Shown here: piece after piece, positions 7,286 to 15,727 of the stretch
Layout: each line of letters starts with the position of its first letter
How positions within the stretch are numbered: position 1 is the first letter of the stretch
DNA from: Clostridia bacterium
GTDB taxonomy: Bacteria > Bacillota > Clostridia > Oscillospirales > Acutalibacteraceae
Assembly: GCA_030526115.1 (NCBI GenBank)
Contig: JAUNDK010000023.1
Span: 1-33,764, forward strand
Length of the DNA: 33,764 nucleotides
Reading direction: 5' to 3'
Notes under the pieces: model-generated
Seen by the model: the letters and a program-made list of their open reading frames with translations, nothing else
The model's database searches: none
Told to the model about the DNA's origin: nothing
Made by a program: the position numbers and the translations under genes

Positions 7286-8665
7286 ATGAAACTCTGGAAA
7301 GGACGCTTCTCAAAGGAAGCCGCACCCGAAACCAACGACTTTAACTCCTCCATCAGCTTCGATTCCCGTATGTTCAAGGAGGATATAGAGGGTTCAATTG
7401 CCCATGCCACAATGCTCGGCAGGCAGGGAATAATCGAACTCGCAGAGAGCGAGAAAATTATCGCAGAACTTAAGAAAATCAAGCAGGATATCATAGACGG
7501 TACACTCACAATCGATCCCGATGCCGAGGATATCCATACATTTATAGAAGGCGAGCTCACAGAGCGCATCGGCCAGACAGGTAAGAGACTTCACACAGCC
7601 CGTTCCAGAAACGATCAGGTTGCCCTTGATATCAGACTTACATTAAAGCCTGAGATTGACGGTCTTGTATCTCAGCTCAAGGACCTCGTAGCAATGCTCG
7701 CAAGCAAGGCTGAGGAGTATTACGACACAGTAATGCCGGGCTACACTCATCTTCAGAGAGCTCAGCCGGTTACTTTCGGACATCATCTTCTTGCCTACTG
7801 CGAGATGCTCCTTCGTGACATTGACCGCTTAAAGGATGCAAAGGACAGAATGGACTTCTGCCCACTCGGTTCCGGTGCTTTAGCAGGTACAACATACCCC
7901 CTCGACAGAGAGCTCACAGCTTCCCTTTTAGGATTCAAGGGTCCTACTCAGAACAGCCTTGACGGTGTTTCAGACAGAGACTTCTGTGCAGAGATTGCTT
8001 TTGCTGTTTCCCTCACTATGGTTCACCTCTCAAGATTCTGTGAAGAGCTTGTAATGTGGTGTTCATGGGAGTTCAAGTTCATAGAGCTTGACGATGCGTT
8101 CTCCACAGGTTCCTCCATCATGCCGCAGAAGAAGAATCCTGACCTCGCAGAGCTCATCCGTGGCAAGAGCGGCAGAGTATTCGGTGACCTCATGGCTCTC
8201 TTAACAATGATGAAGGGCCTTCCACTTGCTTATAACAAGGATATGCAGGAGGATAAGGAAGCTGTATTCGATGCAGTCGATACATTAAAGCTCTGCCTTA
8301 CTCCGCTCATTCCTATGGTAGGCACAATGACAGTTCTCAAGAAGAACATGAGAAAGGCAGCTGCAGGCGGATTCATCAACGCAACAGACTGTGCAGACTA
8401 CCTCGTAGCAAACAAGAATGTTCCTTTCAGAGATGCATATAAAATCACAGGTGAGCTTGTTGCCCTCTGCATTGAGAAGGGCCTCACCCTTGAGGAGCTT
8501 CCGCTTGAGGAGTATCAGAAGATATGCCCTGAGTTTGATGAAGGTGTATTCACAGCAATCAACCTCGAGAAGTGCGTAAACGACAGAACAGTTCTCGGCG
8601 GACCTGCTCCGAAGAATGTAATGGCTCAGGCAAAGAGAGTACAGGATCTGGTAAAGACTTTATAA
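7286..8665 (+). CDS. argH: Argininosuccinate lyase
   Basis: A 459-residue member of the fumarase/aspartase superfamily, splitting argininosuccinate into arginine and fumarate, the last step of arginine synthesis. Conserved blocks are HTARSRNDQ (103-111), the PGYTHLQ segment around His155 and the flexible signature loop STGSSIMPQKKNP (273-285) with the catalytic serine. Length is normal. AGAAAGGAAG provides the ribosome site. It is followed 29 bp later by argC. argG, its usual neighbour, is not in the window. Confidence 0.97.
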   Translation: MKLWKGRFSKEAAPETNDFNSSISFDSRMFKEDIEGSIAHATMLGRQGIIELAESEKIIAELKKIKQDIIDGTLTIDPDAEDIHTFIEGELTERIGQTGKRLHTARSRNDQVALDIRLTLKPEIDGLVSQLKDLVAMLASKAEEYYDTVMPGYTHLQRAQPVTFGHHLLAYCEMLLRDIDRLKDAKDRMDFCPLGSGALAGTTYPLDRELTASLLGFKGPTQNSLDGVSDRDFCAEIAFAVSLTMVHLSRFCEELVMWCSWEFKFIELDDAFSTGSSIMPQKKNPDLAELIRGKSGRVFGDLMALLTMMKGLPLAYNKDMQEDKEAVFDAVDTLKLCLTPLIPMVGTMTVLKKNMRKAAAGGFINATDCADYLVANKNVPFRDAYKITGELVALCIEKGLTLEELPLEEYQKICPEFDEGVFTAINLEKCVNDRTVLGGPAPKNVMAQAKRVQDLVKTL

Positions 8666-8694
8666 TTTTTTAATATATAACGGAGAGAAAGAAT

Positions 8695-9735
8695 ATGGCA
8701 AAGATTAAGGTTGGCGTAGTTGGCGCCACAGGTTATGCAGGCGCAGAGCTCTGCAGAATTATATACTCCCATCCGGAGGCTGAACTCACAGCTATCAGCT
8801 CCGTAAGCTTTGAGGGTCAGGAACTCTCAGAGGTTTACCCAGCTTACAGAGAGATGATTGACAAGGTTCTCGTAAACGAGGACGAGGTTATCGAGAAGAG
8901 TGACGTTGTTTTTGCCGCTCTGCCTCACGGTCTCTCTCAGGAGCTTGCCGCAAAGTGCGACAAGGCAGGTAAGAAGTTCATCGACTTCGGTGCAGACTTC
9001 CGTCTCAAGGACGAGGAGGTTTACAAGAAGTGGTACGGACCATCCTTCACAGATAAGGCACTTCACGAGAAGGCTGTTTACGGTCAGCCTGAACTTTTCA
9101 GAGAATACATCAAGGGTAAGACTATTGTTGCAAACCCGGGCTGTTACACAACAGCGGTTCCTCTTGCTCTTGCTCCTGCACTCAAGGCAGGTTTAATCAG
9201 CACAGAGGGCATCATTGCCGACTGCAAGAGCGGTGTTACAGGTGCAGGCAGAAAGCCTACTCAGGGCAACCACTACCCTGACCTCAACGAGGGTTTCTAT
9301 GCTTACAAGGTTGCAAACCACAGACACGGCCCTGAGATTAACCAGACACTCTCCAAGATTACAGGCGAAGATGTAAAGGTTACTTTCGTTCCTCACCTCC
9401 TCCCTGTTAACCGTGGTATCCTCGCAACATGCTATGCAAAGATGACAGAGGGTGTTACAGAGGAGCAGTTCTGGAACGCATATCACGAGGCTTACGATAA
9501 CGAGTTTTTCGTAAGACTTCTCCCAAAGGGAAAGTGTGCTGATATTCACAACATCAAGTACACAAACTTCTGCGATGTTTCCCTTTTCTTCGACTGGGAA
9601 AACGGTTTGCTCATTGCAATCAGTGCCATAGATAACATGGTAAAGGGTGCCGCAGGTCAGGCTGTTCAGAACATGAATATCATCTTCGGCCTCGATGAAA
9701 AGACAGGACTTGATTTCGTTCCACCGGCATTCTGA
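8695..9735 (+). CDS. argC: N-acetyl-gamma-glutamyl-phosphate reductase
   Basis: A 346-residue NADPH-dependent reductase, the third step from glutamate to ornithine. The Rossmann motif GATGYAG is at residues 10-16, the catalytic Cys150 is in ANPGCYTT, and the HRHGPE block (209-214) carries the conserved histidine. This is the long (type 1) form of ArgC. GGAGAG precedes the ATG. A 233-bp non-coding gap separates it from argJ, unusually long for this otherwise tight gene order. Confidence 0.97.
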   Translation: MAKIKVGVVGATGYAGAELCRIIYSHPEAELTAISSVSFEGQELSEVYPAYREMIDKVLVNEDEVIEKSDVVFAALPHGLSQELAAKCDKAGKKFIDFGADFRLKDEEVYKKWYGPSFTDKALHEKAVYGQPELFREYIKGKTIVANPGCYTTAVPLALAPALKAGLISTEGIIADCKSGVTGAGRKPTQGNHYPDLNEGFYAYKVANHRHGPEINQTLSKITGEDVKVTFVPHLLPVNRGILATCYAKMTEGVTEEQFWNAYHEAYDNEFFVRLLPKGKCADIHNIKYTNFCDVSLFFDWENGLLIAISAIDNMVKGAAGQAVQNMNIIFGLDEKTGLDFVPPAF

Positions 9736-9742
9736 TATAAAG

Positions 9743-9919
9743 CTTTTGTCAAACTTTTATAGAAAAGTTTGCGGGTCCGGGCAGAGTCCGGGGCAAATTC
9801 AATGTCTGAAAAATTCAGAAGGAAACAGAGCGAAGCTCAACAAAAGAAGACAGGCTCAAGAGTCGAAGCGATTTGAGCCGGACCTTCTGATGTGAGTTTA
9901 TCAGGGAGATATTACTCCC
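9743..9919 (+). other. Structured non-coding element between argC and argJ
   Basis: The 233-bp gap holds several consecutive inverted repeats. CAAACTTTT (9750-9758) pairs perfectly with AAAAGTTTG (9763-9771) over a 4-nt loop. A GC-rich part follows with two GTCCGGG copies (9775-9793). Then CAGAAGG (9816-9822) pairs with CCTTCTG (9883-9889), enclosing a small GAGC-gaa-GCTC hairpin and a GGCTCAA (9853-9859)/TTGAGCC (9872-9878) hairpin, a possible three-way junction. Last is GGGAG (9904-9908)/CTCCC (9915-9919). It may be an interspersed repeat inserted in the operon or a folded intercistronic RNA. I could not assign it to a named family. Confidence 0.45.
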
Positions 9920-9968
9920 CGCGCTCTTTCTAAAATTACAGAAGAACATATTACAAAGGTGATATAAA

Positions 9969-11192
9969 ATGAAACAGATTACAGGTGGTGTTACAGCCGC
10001 TCAGGGTTTTGCCGCTGCGAGCTGTGAGGCCAATATCAAATATAAAAACAGAACAGACATGGCAATGGTTTATTCCAGGACTCCATGTGTTTCAGCAGGT
10101 ACATTTACATCAAATGTAGTTAAGGCCGCATGTGTTCAGTGGGATATGCAGATTGTAAAATCCGATGCTCCTATGCATGCTGTTGTTATCAACTCAGGTA
10201 TTGCAAACGCATGCACAGGCAAAGAAGGTTTCGATGCCTGCGAAGCAACAGCAAAGGCTGTTGAAAATGCCCTCGGTGTTCCTTATGAGGGTGTTGCGGT
10301 AGCATCCACAGGTGTTATCGGTATGCAGTTACCTGTTGATAAGCTTGTAAACGGTGTAAACATGATGGCAGAAACTCTCGATGAGAGTTTAGAGGCAGGA
10401 ACTGCCGCTTCAAAGGCTATCATGACAACAGACACAATCAACAAGGAGATTGCCGTTACTTTCGAGATTGGCGGCAAGACAGTTACCCTCGGCGGCATGG
10501 CAAAGGGTTCCGGCATGATTCACCCTAACATGTGCACCATGCTCGGCTTCCTCACAACAGACCTTAAGATAAGCAAAGAGATGGCTCAGAAGGCTTTAAG
10601 CGATGTTATCAAGGATACTTTCAACATGATTACAGTTGACGGTGATACATCCACAAACGACAGCCTTATCTTTATGGCAAACGGTCTCGCAGGTAATGAC
10701 GAGATTACAGCAGAGGGCGACGATTACAACACCTTCTTCGAGGCTCTCTTCTATGTATGCCGTTACCTCTCCAGAAAGATGGCAGGTGACGGTGAGGGCG
10801 CAACAAAGCTCTTTGAGGCTCATGTTGTAAACGCAAAGACAAAGGACGATGCAAGAACTCTCGCAAGAGCCATTGTAGGAAGCAACCTCTCCAAGGCAGC
10901 TATTTTTGGCTGTGATGCAAACTTCGGCCGTTTTCTGTGCGCTATGGGTTACAGCGGATCCATCTTCAATCAGGAAGATGTAGAGATGTTCATTCAGGGT
11001 GAAGCAGGTTCTGTTGAAGTTTTCCACAAGGGTGTTCCGCTCGACTTTGACGAAGATTTCGCACTCAAAATACTCAAAGAGGACGAGGTCTGCGTATATG
11101 TAAACATGAACGAAGGTACCGAGGAGGCAACAGCATTCGGCTGTGACCTCACTTACGATTATGTAAAAATCAACGGCGACTACAGAAGCTGA
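9969..11192 (+). CDS. argJ: Bifunctional ornithine acetyltransferase / N-acetylglutamate synthase
   Basis: A 407-residue self-cleaving Ntn-type enzyme that recycles the acetyl group from N-acetylornithine to glutamate. The cleavage block reads KGSGMIHPNMCTMLGF with the nucleophile Thr190. The residue before it is Cys rather than the Ala most often seen (NMATML), which may affect cleavage but leaves the threonine intact. The ATG at 9969 follows AAAGGTGAT. Whether it makes N-acetylglutamate from acetyl-CoA cannot be told from sequence; no argA is seen nearby. Confidence 0.96.
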   Translation: MKQITGGVTAAQGFAAASCEANIKYKNRTDMAMVYSRTPCVSAGTFTSNVVKAACVQWDMQIVKSDAPMHAVVINSGIANACTGKEGFDACEATAKAVENALGVPYEGVAVASTGVIGMQLPVDKLVNGVNMMAETLDESLEAGTAASKAIMTTDTINKEIAVTFEIGGKTVTLGGMAKGSGMIHPNMCTMLGFLTTDLKISKEMAQKALSDVIKDTFNMITVDGDTSTNDSLIFMANGLAGNDEITAEGDDYNTFFEALFYVCRYLSRKMAGDGEGATKLFEAHVVNAKTKDDARTLARAIVGSNLSKAAIFGCDANFGRFLCAMGYSGSIFNQEDVEMFIQGEAGSVEVFHKGVPLDFDEDFALKILKEDEVCVYVNMNEGTEEATAFGCDLTYDYVKINGDYRS

Positions 11193-11221
11193 TATATCAG
11201 GTCGAAAGAAGGGAGTATATT

Positions 11222-12079
11222 ATGAATACAAATGTTTCAAATTCAGATAGAGCTCATATTCTCGTTCAGGCTCTCCCTTATATCAAGAGATATGTGGGAA
11301 AGACCATCGTTGTTAAGTACGGCGGTAACGCCATGATAAATGCCGAGCTGAAGGATGCTGTTATCAAGGATCTCATCCTTATGCAGTTGGTAGGTATCAA
11401 TGTTATTCTCGTTCACGGCGGCGGACCTGAGATCAATGCCATGCTCAAGAAAATCAACAAGGAGAGCAAGTTCGTAAACGGCATGAGATACACCGACCAG
11501 GAGACCATGGACATAGTTCAGCAGGTTCTCGCAGGTAAGGTTAATAAGGACCTTGTTCATCTCATCGAGCGCAACGGCGGTAAGGCTGTCGGTCTCTGCG
11601 GTGCAGACGGTTCTCTCCTCAAGGCTGACAAGTTAAGCGAAGATTTAGGCTTCGTCGGTGAAATCCGTGAGGTTAACGCAGACATTCTCAAGGATACAGC
11701 CGAGAAGGGTTATATTCCTGTTGTTTCCACAATCGCAACAGGTGACAACGGCGAGGTTTACAATATCAATGCCGATGTTGCCGCTGCAAAGATTGCAGAG
11801 AAGGTCGGCGCAAGAAAGCTCATCCTCATGACTGACATAAGAGGTCTCTTAAGAGATAAGGACGATGAGAACACTCTCATTCCTGTTGTTAAACTCTCTG
11901 AGGTTTCAAAGCTCAAGAAAGAGGGCGTAATCTCCGGCGGTATGATTCCGAAGATTGACTGCTGTGTAGATGCCGTAAAGGGCGGCGTTCACAGAGCCCA
12001 TATCATTGATGGCCGTGAGCCGCATTCTATCCTCGTCGAGCTCTTTACAGACGAAGGTATCGGAACAATGTTCTATTGA
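11222..12079 (+). CDS. argB: Acetylglutamate kinase
   Basis: A 285-residue amino acid kinase that phosphorylates N-acetylglutamate. The phosphate-binding segment VVKYGGNAM (30-38) and the LVHGGGPEI motif are present, and the C-terminus (LFTDEGIGTMF) is typical. The extra N-terminal helix (ILVQALPYIKRY, 13-24) is the feature that lets some acetylglutamate kinases form arginine-inhibited hexamers, so feedback inhibition by arginine is likely. Spacing to argJ is 29 bp, to argD 16 bp, each with a ribosome site. Confidence 0.96.
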   Translation: MNTNVSNSDRAHILVQALPYIKRYVGKTIVVKYGGNAMINAELKDAVIKDLILMQLVGINVILVHGGGPEINAMLKKINKESKFVNGMRYTDQETMDIVQQVLAGKVNKDLVHLIERNGGKAVGLCGADGSLLKADKLSEDLGFVGEIREVNADILKDTAEKGYIPVVSTIATGDNGEVYNINADVAAAKIAEKVGARKLILMTDIRGLLRDKDDENTLIPVVKLSEVSKLKKEGVISGGMIPKIDCCVDAVKGGVHRAHIIDGREPHSILVELFTDEGIGTMFY

Positions 12080-12095
12080 TAAAGGGAGAAAGAAA

Positions 12096-13268
12096 ATGAT
12101 TTACGATAAACTCAAAGCGCAGGATGACGAATACCTCCTGCACTCCTACGGCCGTGCGCCTGTTGCCATTAAGAGTGGCAAGGGTTCAATCGCCGAGGAC
12201 TATGACGGAAAGAAATACATCGATTTTACATCCGGTATCGGTGTAAATGTTTTGGGTTATTGCCCGGATAACTGGGTAAATGCGGTTACAGCACAGCTTA
12301 AGAATGTTCAGCATGTATGTAACTACTACATCAACGATAACTGCACAGAGCTCGCAGAGAAGCTCACAAAGGCCGCAGGAATGAGCAGAGCGTTCTTCTG
12401 CAACAGCGGTGCCGAGGCTAACGAGTGTGCCATCAAGATTGCAAGAAAGTCCGGCGCAGCAAAGGGTAAGTGGAAGATTATCACTCTTGTAAACTCCTTC
12501 CACGGCAGAACTCTCACAACTCTGGCCGCAACAGGTCAGGATGTTTTCCACCGGACCTTCCTCCCTCTCACAGATGGTTTCCTCCATGTTGAGGGCAATG
12601 ACATCGAGGCATTAAAGAACGCTATTACCGACGATGTATGCGCAGTTATGCTCGAGGGAGTTCAGGGCGAAGGCGGAGTTATTCCAATGGCTAAAGAGTA
12701 CCTTCAGGCTGTAAGAGCCCTCTGTGATGAGAAGGATATTCTCATGATTATGGATGAGGTTCAGACAGGTGTAGGCAGAACAGGTTACTTCTACTCCTAC
12801 CAGTCTGCGGATATACTCCCTGATGTAGCAACAAGCGCAAAGGGCCTTGCCGGCGGACTTCCTATCGGTGCCTGCCTTGTAAGCGAGAAGCTTAAGGATA
12901 TATTTGTTCCATCCGATAACGGATCTACATTCGGCGGCAACCCTGTTGTATGTGCAGGTGCTGTTGAGATTGTCAACACAGTAGCTGACGAGGCTTTCTT
13001 AAAGTCCGTACAGGAGAAGGGCGCTTATATCACAGAAAAGCTTAATGCCATGGATAAGGTAAGCTTCGTAAGAGGCCAGGGCATGATTATCGGTATCAAG
13101 GTTGAAAACGGTATGGATGCCCACACCATCATGGACAAGTGCATAGAAAAAGGCCTGCTCATCCTTACAGCAAAGGGTGACATGTGCCGTTTCCTCCCTC
13201 CTCTCAATATCTCCTATGAGGATATTGATGCAGGACTTAAGATTTTCGAGGAAGCTATCAATTCATAA
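12096..13268 (+). CDS. argD: Acetylornithine aminotransferase
   Basis: A 390-residue class III, PLP-dependent transaminase making N-acetylornithine. Conserved parts are FFCNSGAEANE (100-110), FHGRT (135-139), the IMDEVQTGVGRTG block (218-230) and the PLP lysine Lys249 in TSAKGLAGG. I chose the ATG at 12096 (MIYDKLKAQD) behind AAAGGGAGAAAG. A longer frame opens inside argB, but its extra 30 residues do not look like a transaminase N-terminus. It ends the cluster and is followed by a terminator-like hairpin. Confidence 0.96.
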   Translation: MIYDKLKAQDDEYLLHSYGRAPVAIKSGKGSIAEDYDGKKYIDFTSGIGVNVLGYCPDNWVNAVTAQLKNVQHVCNYYINDNCTELAEKLTKAAGMSRAFFCNSGAEANECAIKIARKSGAAKGKWKIITLVNSFHGRTLTTLAATGQDVFHRTFLPLTDGFLHVEGNDIEALKNAITDDVCAVMLEGVQGEGGVIPMAKEYLQAVRALCDEKDILMIMDEVQTGVGRTGYFYSYQSADILPDVATSAKGLAGGLPIGACLVSEKLKDIFVPSDNGSTFGGNPVVCAGAVEIVNTVADEAFLKSVQEKGAYITEKLNAMDKVSFVRGQGMIIGIKVENGMDAHTIMDKCIEKGLLILTAKGDMCRFLPPLNISYEDIDAGLKIFEEAINS

Positions 13269-13284
13269 AAAACTATACAAAATG

Positions 13285-13315
13285 ACAGCGGACGGTCTTT
13301 GTGACTGTCCGCTGT
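13285..13315 (+). terminator. Terminator-like hairpin after argD
   Basis: ACAGCGGAC and GTCCGCTGT form the outer part of a 13-bp stem (13285-13297 with 13303-13315, one G-U) with a 5-nt loop. The trailing T-run is weak (TTTCGCATTT), so termination may be partial. Confidence 0.65.
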
Positions 13316-13354
13316 TTCGCATTTATGACTGTTTTGTAAATTATGATATTCGTG

Positions 13355-13383
13355 TTGTCGGGGTAAGATATTGGTGCTAAAAT
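13355..13383 (+). promoter_or_regulatory. Promoter of the beta-glucuronidase gene
   Basis: TTGTCG (13355-13360), a 17-nt spacer and TAAAAT (13378-13383) with an extended TGC in front. Predicted start is about 13390. Confidence 0.6.
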
Positions 13384-13417
13384 AAACCTATCAATAAAAT
13401 ATGTGAGGTATGGATTT

Positions 13418-15241
13418 ATGCTTTATCCTGTTATGACAGAATCCCGTCTGCTTAGTGATTTAAGCGGACTTTGGAACTTCACCCTCGAGGGTGACAAAGG
13501 ACTTGAGGAGAAATGGTATGAGGGAGGTATCCCCTGCCCGGAGACTATGCCTGTTCCCTCTTCCTACAATGATATCAAAGACGGTCTTAAATACCGTGAG
13601 CATTTCGGATGGGTACTTTATGAGAGAAAATTCTCACTTCCCTCTTTCGTGAAATCTCAGAGGGTTGTGCTTCGCTGTGATGCCGTAACCCATCAGGCAA
13701 AGGTGTTTATCAACGGTAAGCTCGTAACCGAGCACAAGGGCGGTTTTCTTCCCTTTGAGGCGGAGATAAACGAGTTTTTATCAGACGGCGAGAACCTGCT
13801 TACAATCGCCGTTGATAACAAGATAGACTACACAACTCTGCCTGTCGGTACTCCTTCAAATTCAGATATGTTCGGTATGGGTGGTCCTGCCGAGATAAGC
13901 GAGAAGCAGACCAAGAATTCCCCTAATTTTGATTTCTTCAATTACTGCGGAATCACAAGACCGGTAAGAATTTATACCACACCGAATAATTACATAGATG
14001 ACATTACAGTTGTTCCGTGTGTTATCTTTAACGATGACGGAACAACCGATGCCGAGCTTGACTATAAGATTGATGTTGTCGGTGAAGGTGATGTAAAAGT
14101 CGAGCTCATCGACAAAGAAGGCAAAGCAGTTGCAACGGGCAAAGGCGCAGAGGGCAAGCTCTATGTGGAGAATGTAAAGCTCTGGTGGCCTTTAAAGCCT
14201 TATCTCTATGAAGTTAGGGTACGTTTCGGTGAAGATGTTTACAGCATGCCACAGGGCATCAGAAGCGTCAGAATTGACGGAACAAAGTTTCTCATCAACG
14301 AAAAGCCGTTCTATTTCAAGGGTTACGGCAAGCATGAGGATACATTCCCTAACGGCCGTGGTATAAACCTGCCGATGAACTCCAAGGATATAAGCCTGAT
14401 GAAGTGGCAGGGCGCAAACTCCTTCAGAACAAGCCACTACCCATACAGCGAAGAAATGATGCGCCTCTGCGATGAAGAAGGCATTGTCGTAATAGATGAA
14501 ACCCCTGCCGTAGGTATCAACCTGCTTTTCGGCGGCGGTGCAAACTTCCACGGAAAGACTATCGGAACCTATGATGAGCACGGTGTAAAAACCCACGAGC
14601 ATCACAGAGATGTTATCCGTGATTTAATAGACCGTGACAAGAACCATGCCTGCGTTGTAATGTGGAGCGTTGCCAACGAGCCTGACTGCACAGGTGAGGG
14701 TGCCTATGGATACTTCAAGCCGCTGTTCGATCTTACAAGGGAGCTTGACCCACAGAGAAGGCCTGTAACCATGGTAAGTGTTCAGGCACAGAATGCACCG
14801 GAAATCGATGTCTCCAGATTGCTCAGCGATGTAATCTGCCTTAACAGATATTACGGCTGGTACATTAAGGGCGGTGACCTCGAGAGTGCCGAGAAGGGCC
14901 TGAGAGAAGAACTCCTCGGCTGGGAGAAAATCGGAAAGCCTGTAATGTTCACAGAGTTCGGTGCCGACACCGTTATGGGTCTTCACGACACAACCCCTGT
15001 AATGTTTACAGAGGAATATCAGGTGGACTACTACAAGGTTTACAGCAAAGTATTTGATGAGATGAGCTTTGTCATGGGTGAGCAGGTCTGGAACTTTGCG
15101 GACTTCATGACAACCCAGGGCATAGTACGAGTTCAGGGCAACAAGAAGGGCATTTTCACAAGGGACAGAAAGCCGAAGCTTGCCGCCCACTACTACCGTG
15201 AGAGATGGAACTCCATTCCTGATTTTGACTATAAAAAATAA
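13418..15241 (+). CDS. Beta-glucuronidase, glycoside hydrolase family 2
   Basis: A 607-residue enzyme of about E. coli UidA length, with the GH2 order of jelly-roll, immunoglobulin-like and TIM-barrel domains. Glu421 in SVANEPD fits the acid/base and Glu513 in MFTEFGADT the nucleophile. The Asn575-x-Lys577 pair in GNKKGIFTRDRKPK is the glucuronate-recognising motif that marks true glucuronidases among GH2 enzymes. The segment at about 366-397 is as long as the active-site loop (Loop 1) of E. coli GUS, suggesting a form able to take small drug or hormone glucuronides. There is no signal peptide, so it is cytoplasmic. The ATG at 13418 (MLYPVMTESR) sits 9 nt after GTGAGG; the in-frame GTG at 13403 is part of that ribosome site. 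No glucuronide transporter or uxu genes are adjacent. Confidence 0.93.
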   Translation: MLYPVMTESRLLSDLSGLWNFTLEGDKGLEEKWYEGGIPCPETMPVPSSYNDIKDGLKYREHFGWVLYERKFSLPSFVKSQRVVLRCDAVTHQAKVFINGKLVTEHKGGFLPFEAEINEFLSDGENLLTIAVDNKIDYTTLPVGTPSNSDMFGMGGPAEISEKQTKNSPNFDFFNYCGITRPVRIYTTPNNYIDDITVVPCVIFNDDGTTDAELDYKIDVVGEGDVKVELIDKEGKAVATGKGAEGKLYVENVKLWWPLKPYLYEVRVRFGEDVYSMPQGIRSVRIDGTKFLINEKPFYFKGYGKHEDTFPNGRGINLPMNSKDISLMKWQGANSFRTSHYPYSEEMMRLCDEEGIVVIDETPAVGINLLFGGGANFHGKTIGTYDEHGVKTHEHHRDVIRDLIDRDKNHACVVMWSVANEPDCTGEGAYGYFKPLFDLTRELDPQRRPVTMVSVQAQNAPEIDVSRLLSDVICLNRYYGWYIKGGDLESAEKGLREELLGWEKIGKPVMFTEFGADTVMGLHDTTPVMFTEEYQVDYYKVYSKVFDEMSFVMGEQVWNFADFMTTQGIVRVQGNKKGIFTRDRKPKLAAHYYRERWNSIPDFDYKK

Positions 15242-15252
15242 GACATAAAGAA

Positions 15253-15288
15253 AGCCGGCCTCAGGGAACACAAAACCTGAGGTCGGCT
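15253..15288. terminator. Bidirectional terminator between convergent genes
   Basis: A 13-bp stem (15253-15265 with 15276-15288, one G-U) with a 10-nt loop lies between the beta-glucuronidase stop and the stop of the minus-strand membrane protein gene. T-rich tails follow in both directions (GTTTGATTT on plus, TTTCTTT on minus). Confidence 0.8.
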
Positions 15289-15295
15289 GTTTGAT

Positions 15296-15724
15296 TTAAT
15301 ATGAAAAAAGAATGGTGAATAAAACTGCGAGTCCTAAATAGAAGGCACCCGGGAAAAACATGAAGTTGAAAGAGAGCTTTGCCTTTGCGTTTTTCTTCTG
15401 AACAAAGTCATAATAGCTCATGACGGTTCTTTTTGTGGCACTTCTTGAGAACTTAGTGCGAAGCACGGTTCCGAGGTACTGAATACCGTTGAATGCACCG
15501 AGATTGCTTACTGTTCCCAGAAGGGATATTGAGAGGAGAACCGCACCCGATGCAAAGCATCCGTCGGATATCAGTTTGTAGATATCCTGCTTTGCGAGGG
15601 TAAGATTGAGGAGTGCAAATGCCTCTGCGTAGTAGTTATATCTCCAGACGAATATTCCCACTGCGATTATGGCACCCACAACGAATGAGATTATTCCTGC
15701 GATTAATTTTGCTTTTTTGGACAT
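15296..15724 (-). CDS. Small membrane protein, DUF3899-like
   Basis: A 142-residue protein with about three hydrophobic segments: residues 7-27, roughly 55-75 and 123-141. The middle part (LISDGCFASGAVLLSISLLG, then the VSNLGAFNG stretch) resembles the DUF3899 family, whose role is unknown. It starts 3 nt after the oppF stop and so is the last gene of the peptide-transporter operon. That suggests an accessory role in the transporter or simple co-expression; the sequence does not decide. The family call is from memory of the motif and is tentative. Confidence 0.7.
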   Translation of the reverse strand: MSKKAKLIAGIISFVVGAIIAVGIFVWRYNYYAEAFALLNLTLAKQDIYKLISDGCFASGAVLLSISLLGTVSNLGAFNGIQYLGTVLRTKFSRSATKRTVMSYYDFVQKKNAKAKLSFNFMFFPGAFYLGLAVLFTILFSY

Positions 15725-15727
15725 CTT

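Noticed and set aside
9695-9895. A 66-codon open frame across the end of argC and the following gap
   Set aside because: It begins inside argC, has no ribosome site and runs through inverted repeats; the region looks non-coding.
12006-12095. A longer start for argD inside argB
   Set aside because: The extra residues do not resemble the family and the ATG at 12096 has a clear AAAGGGAG site.
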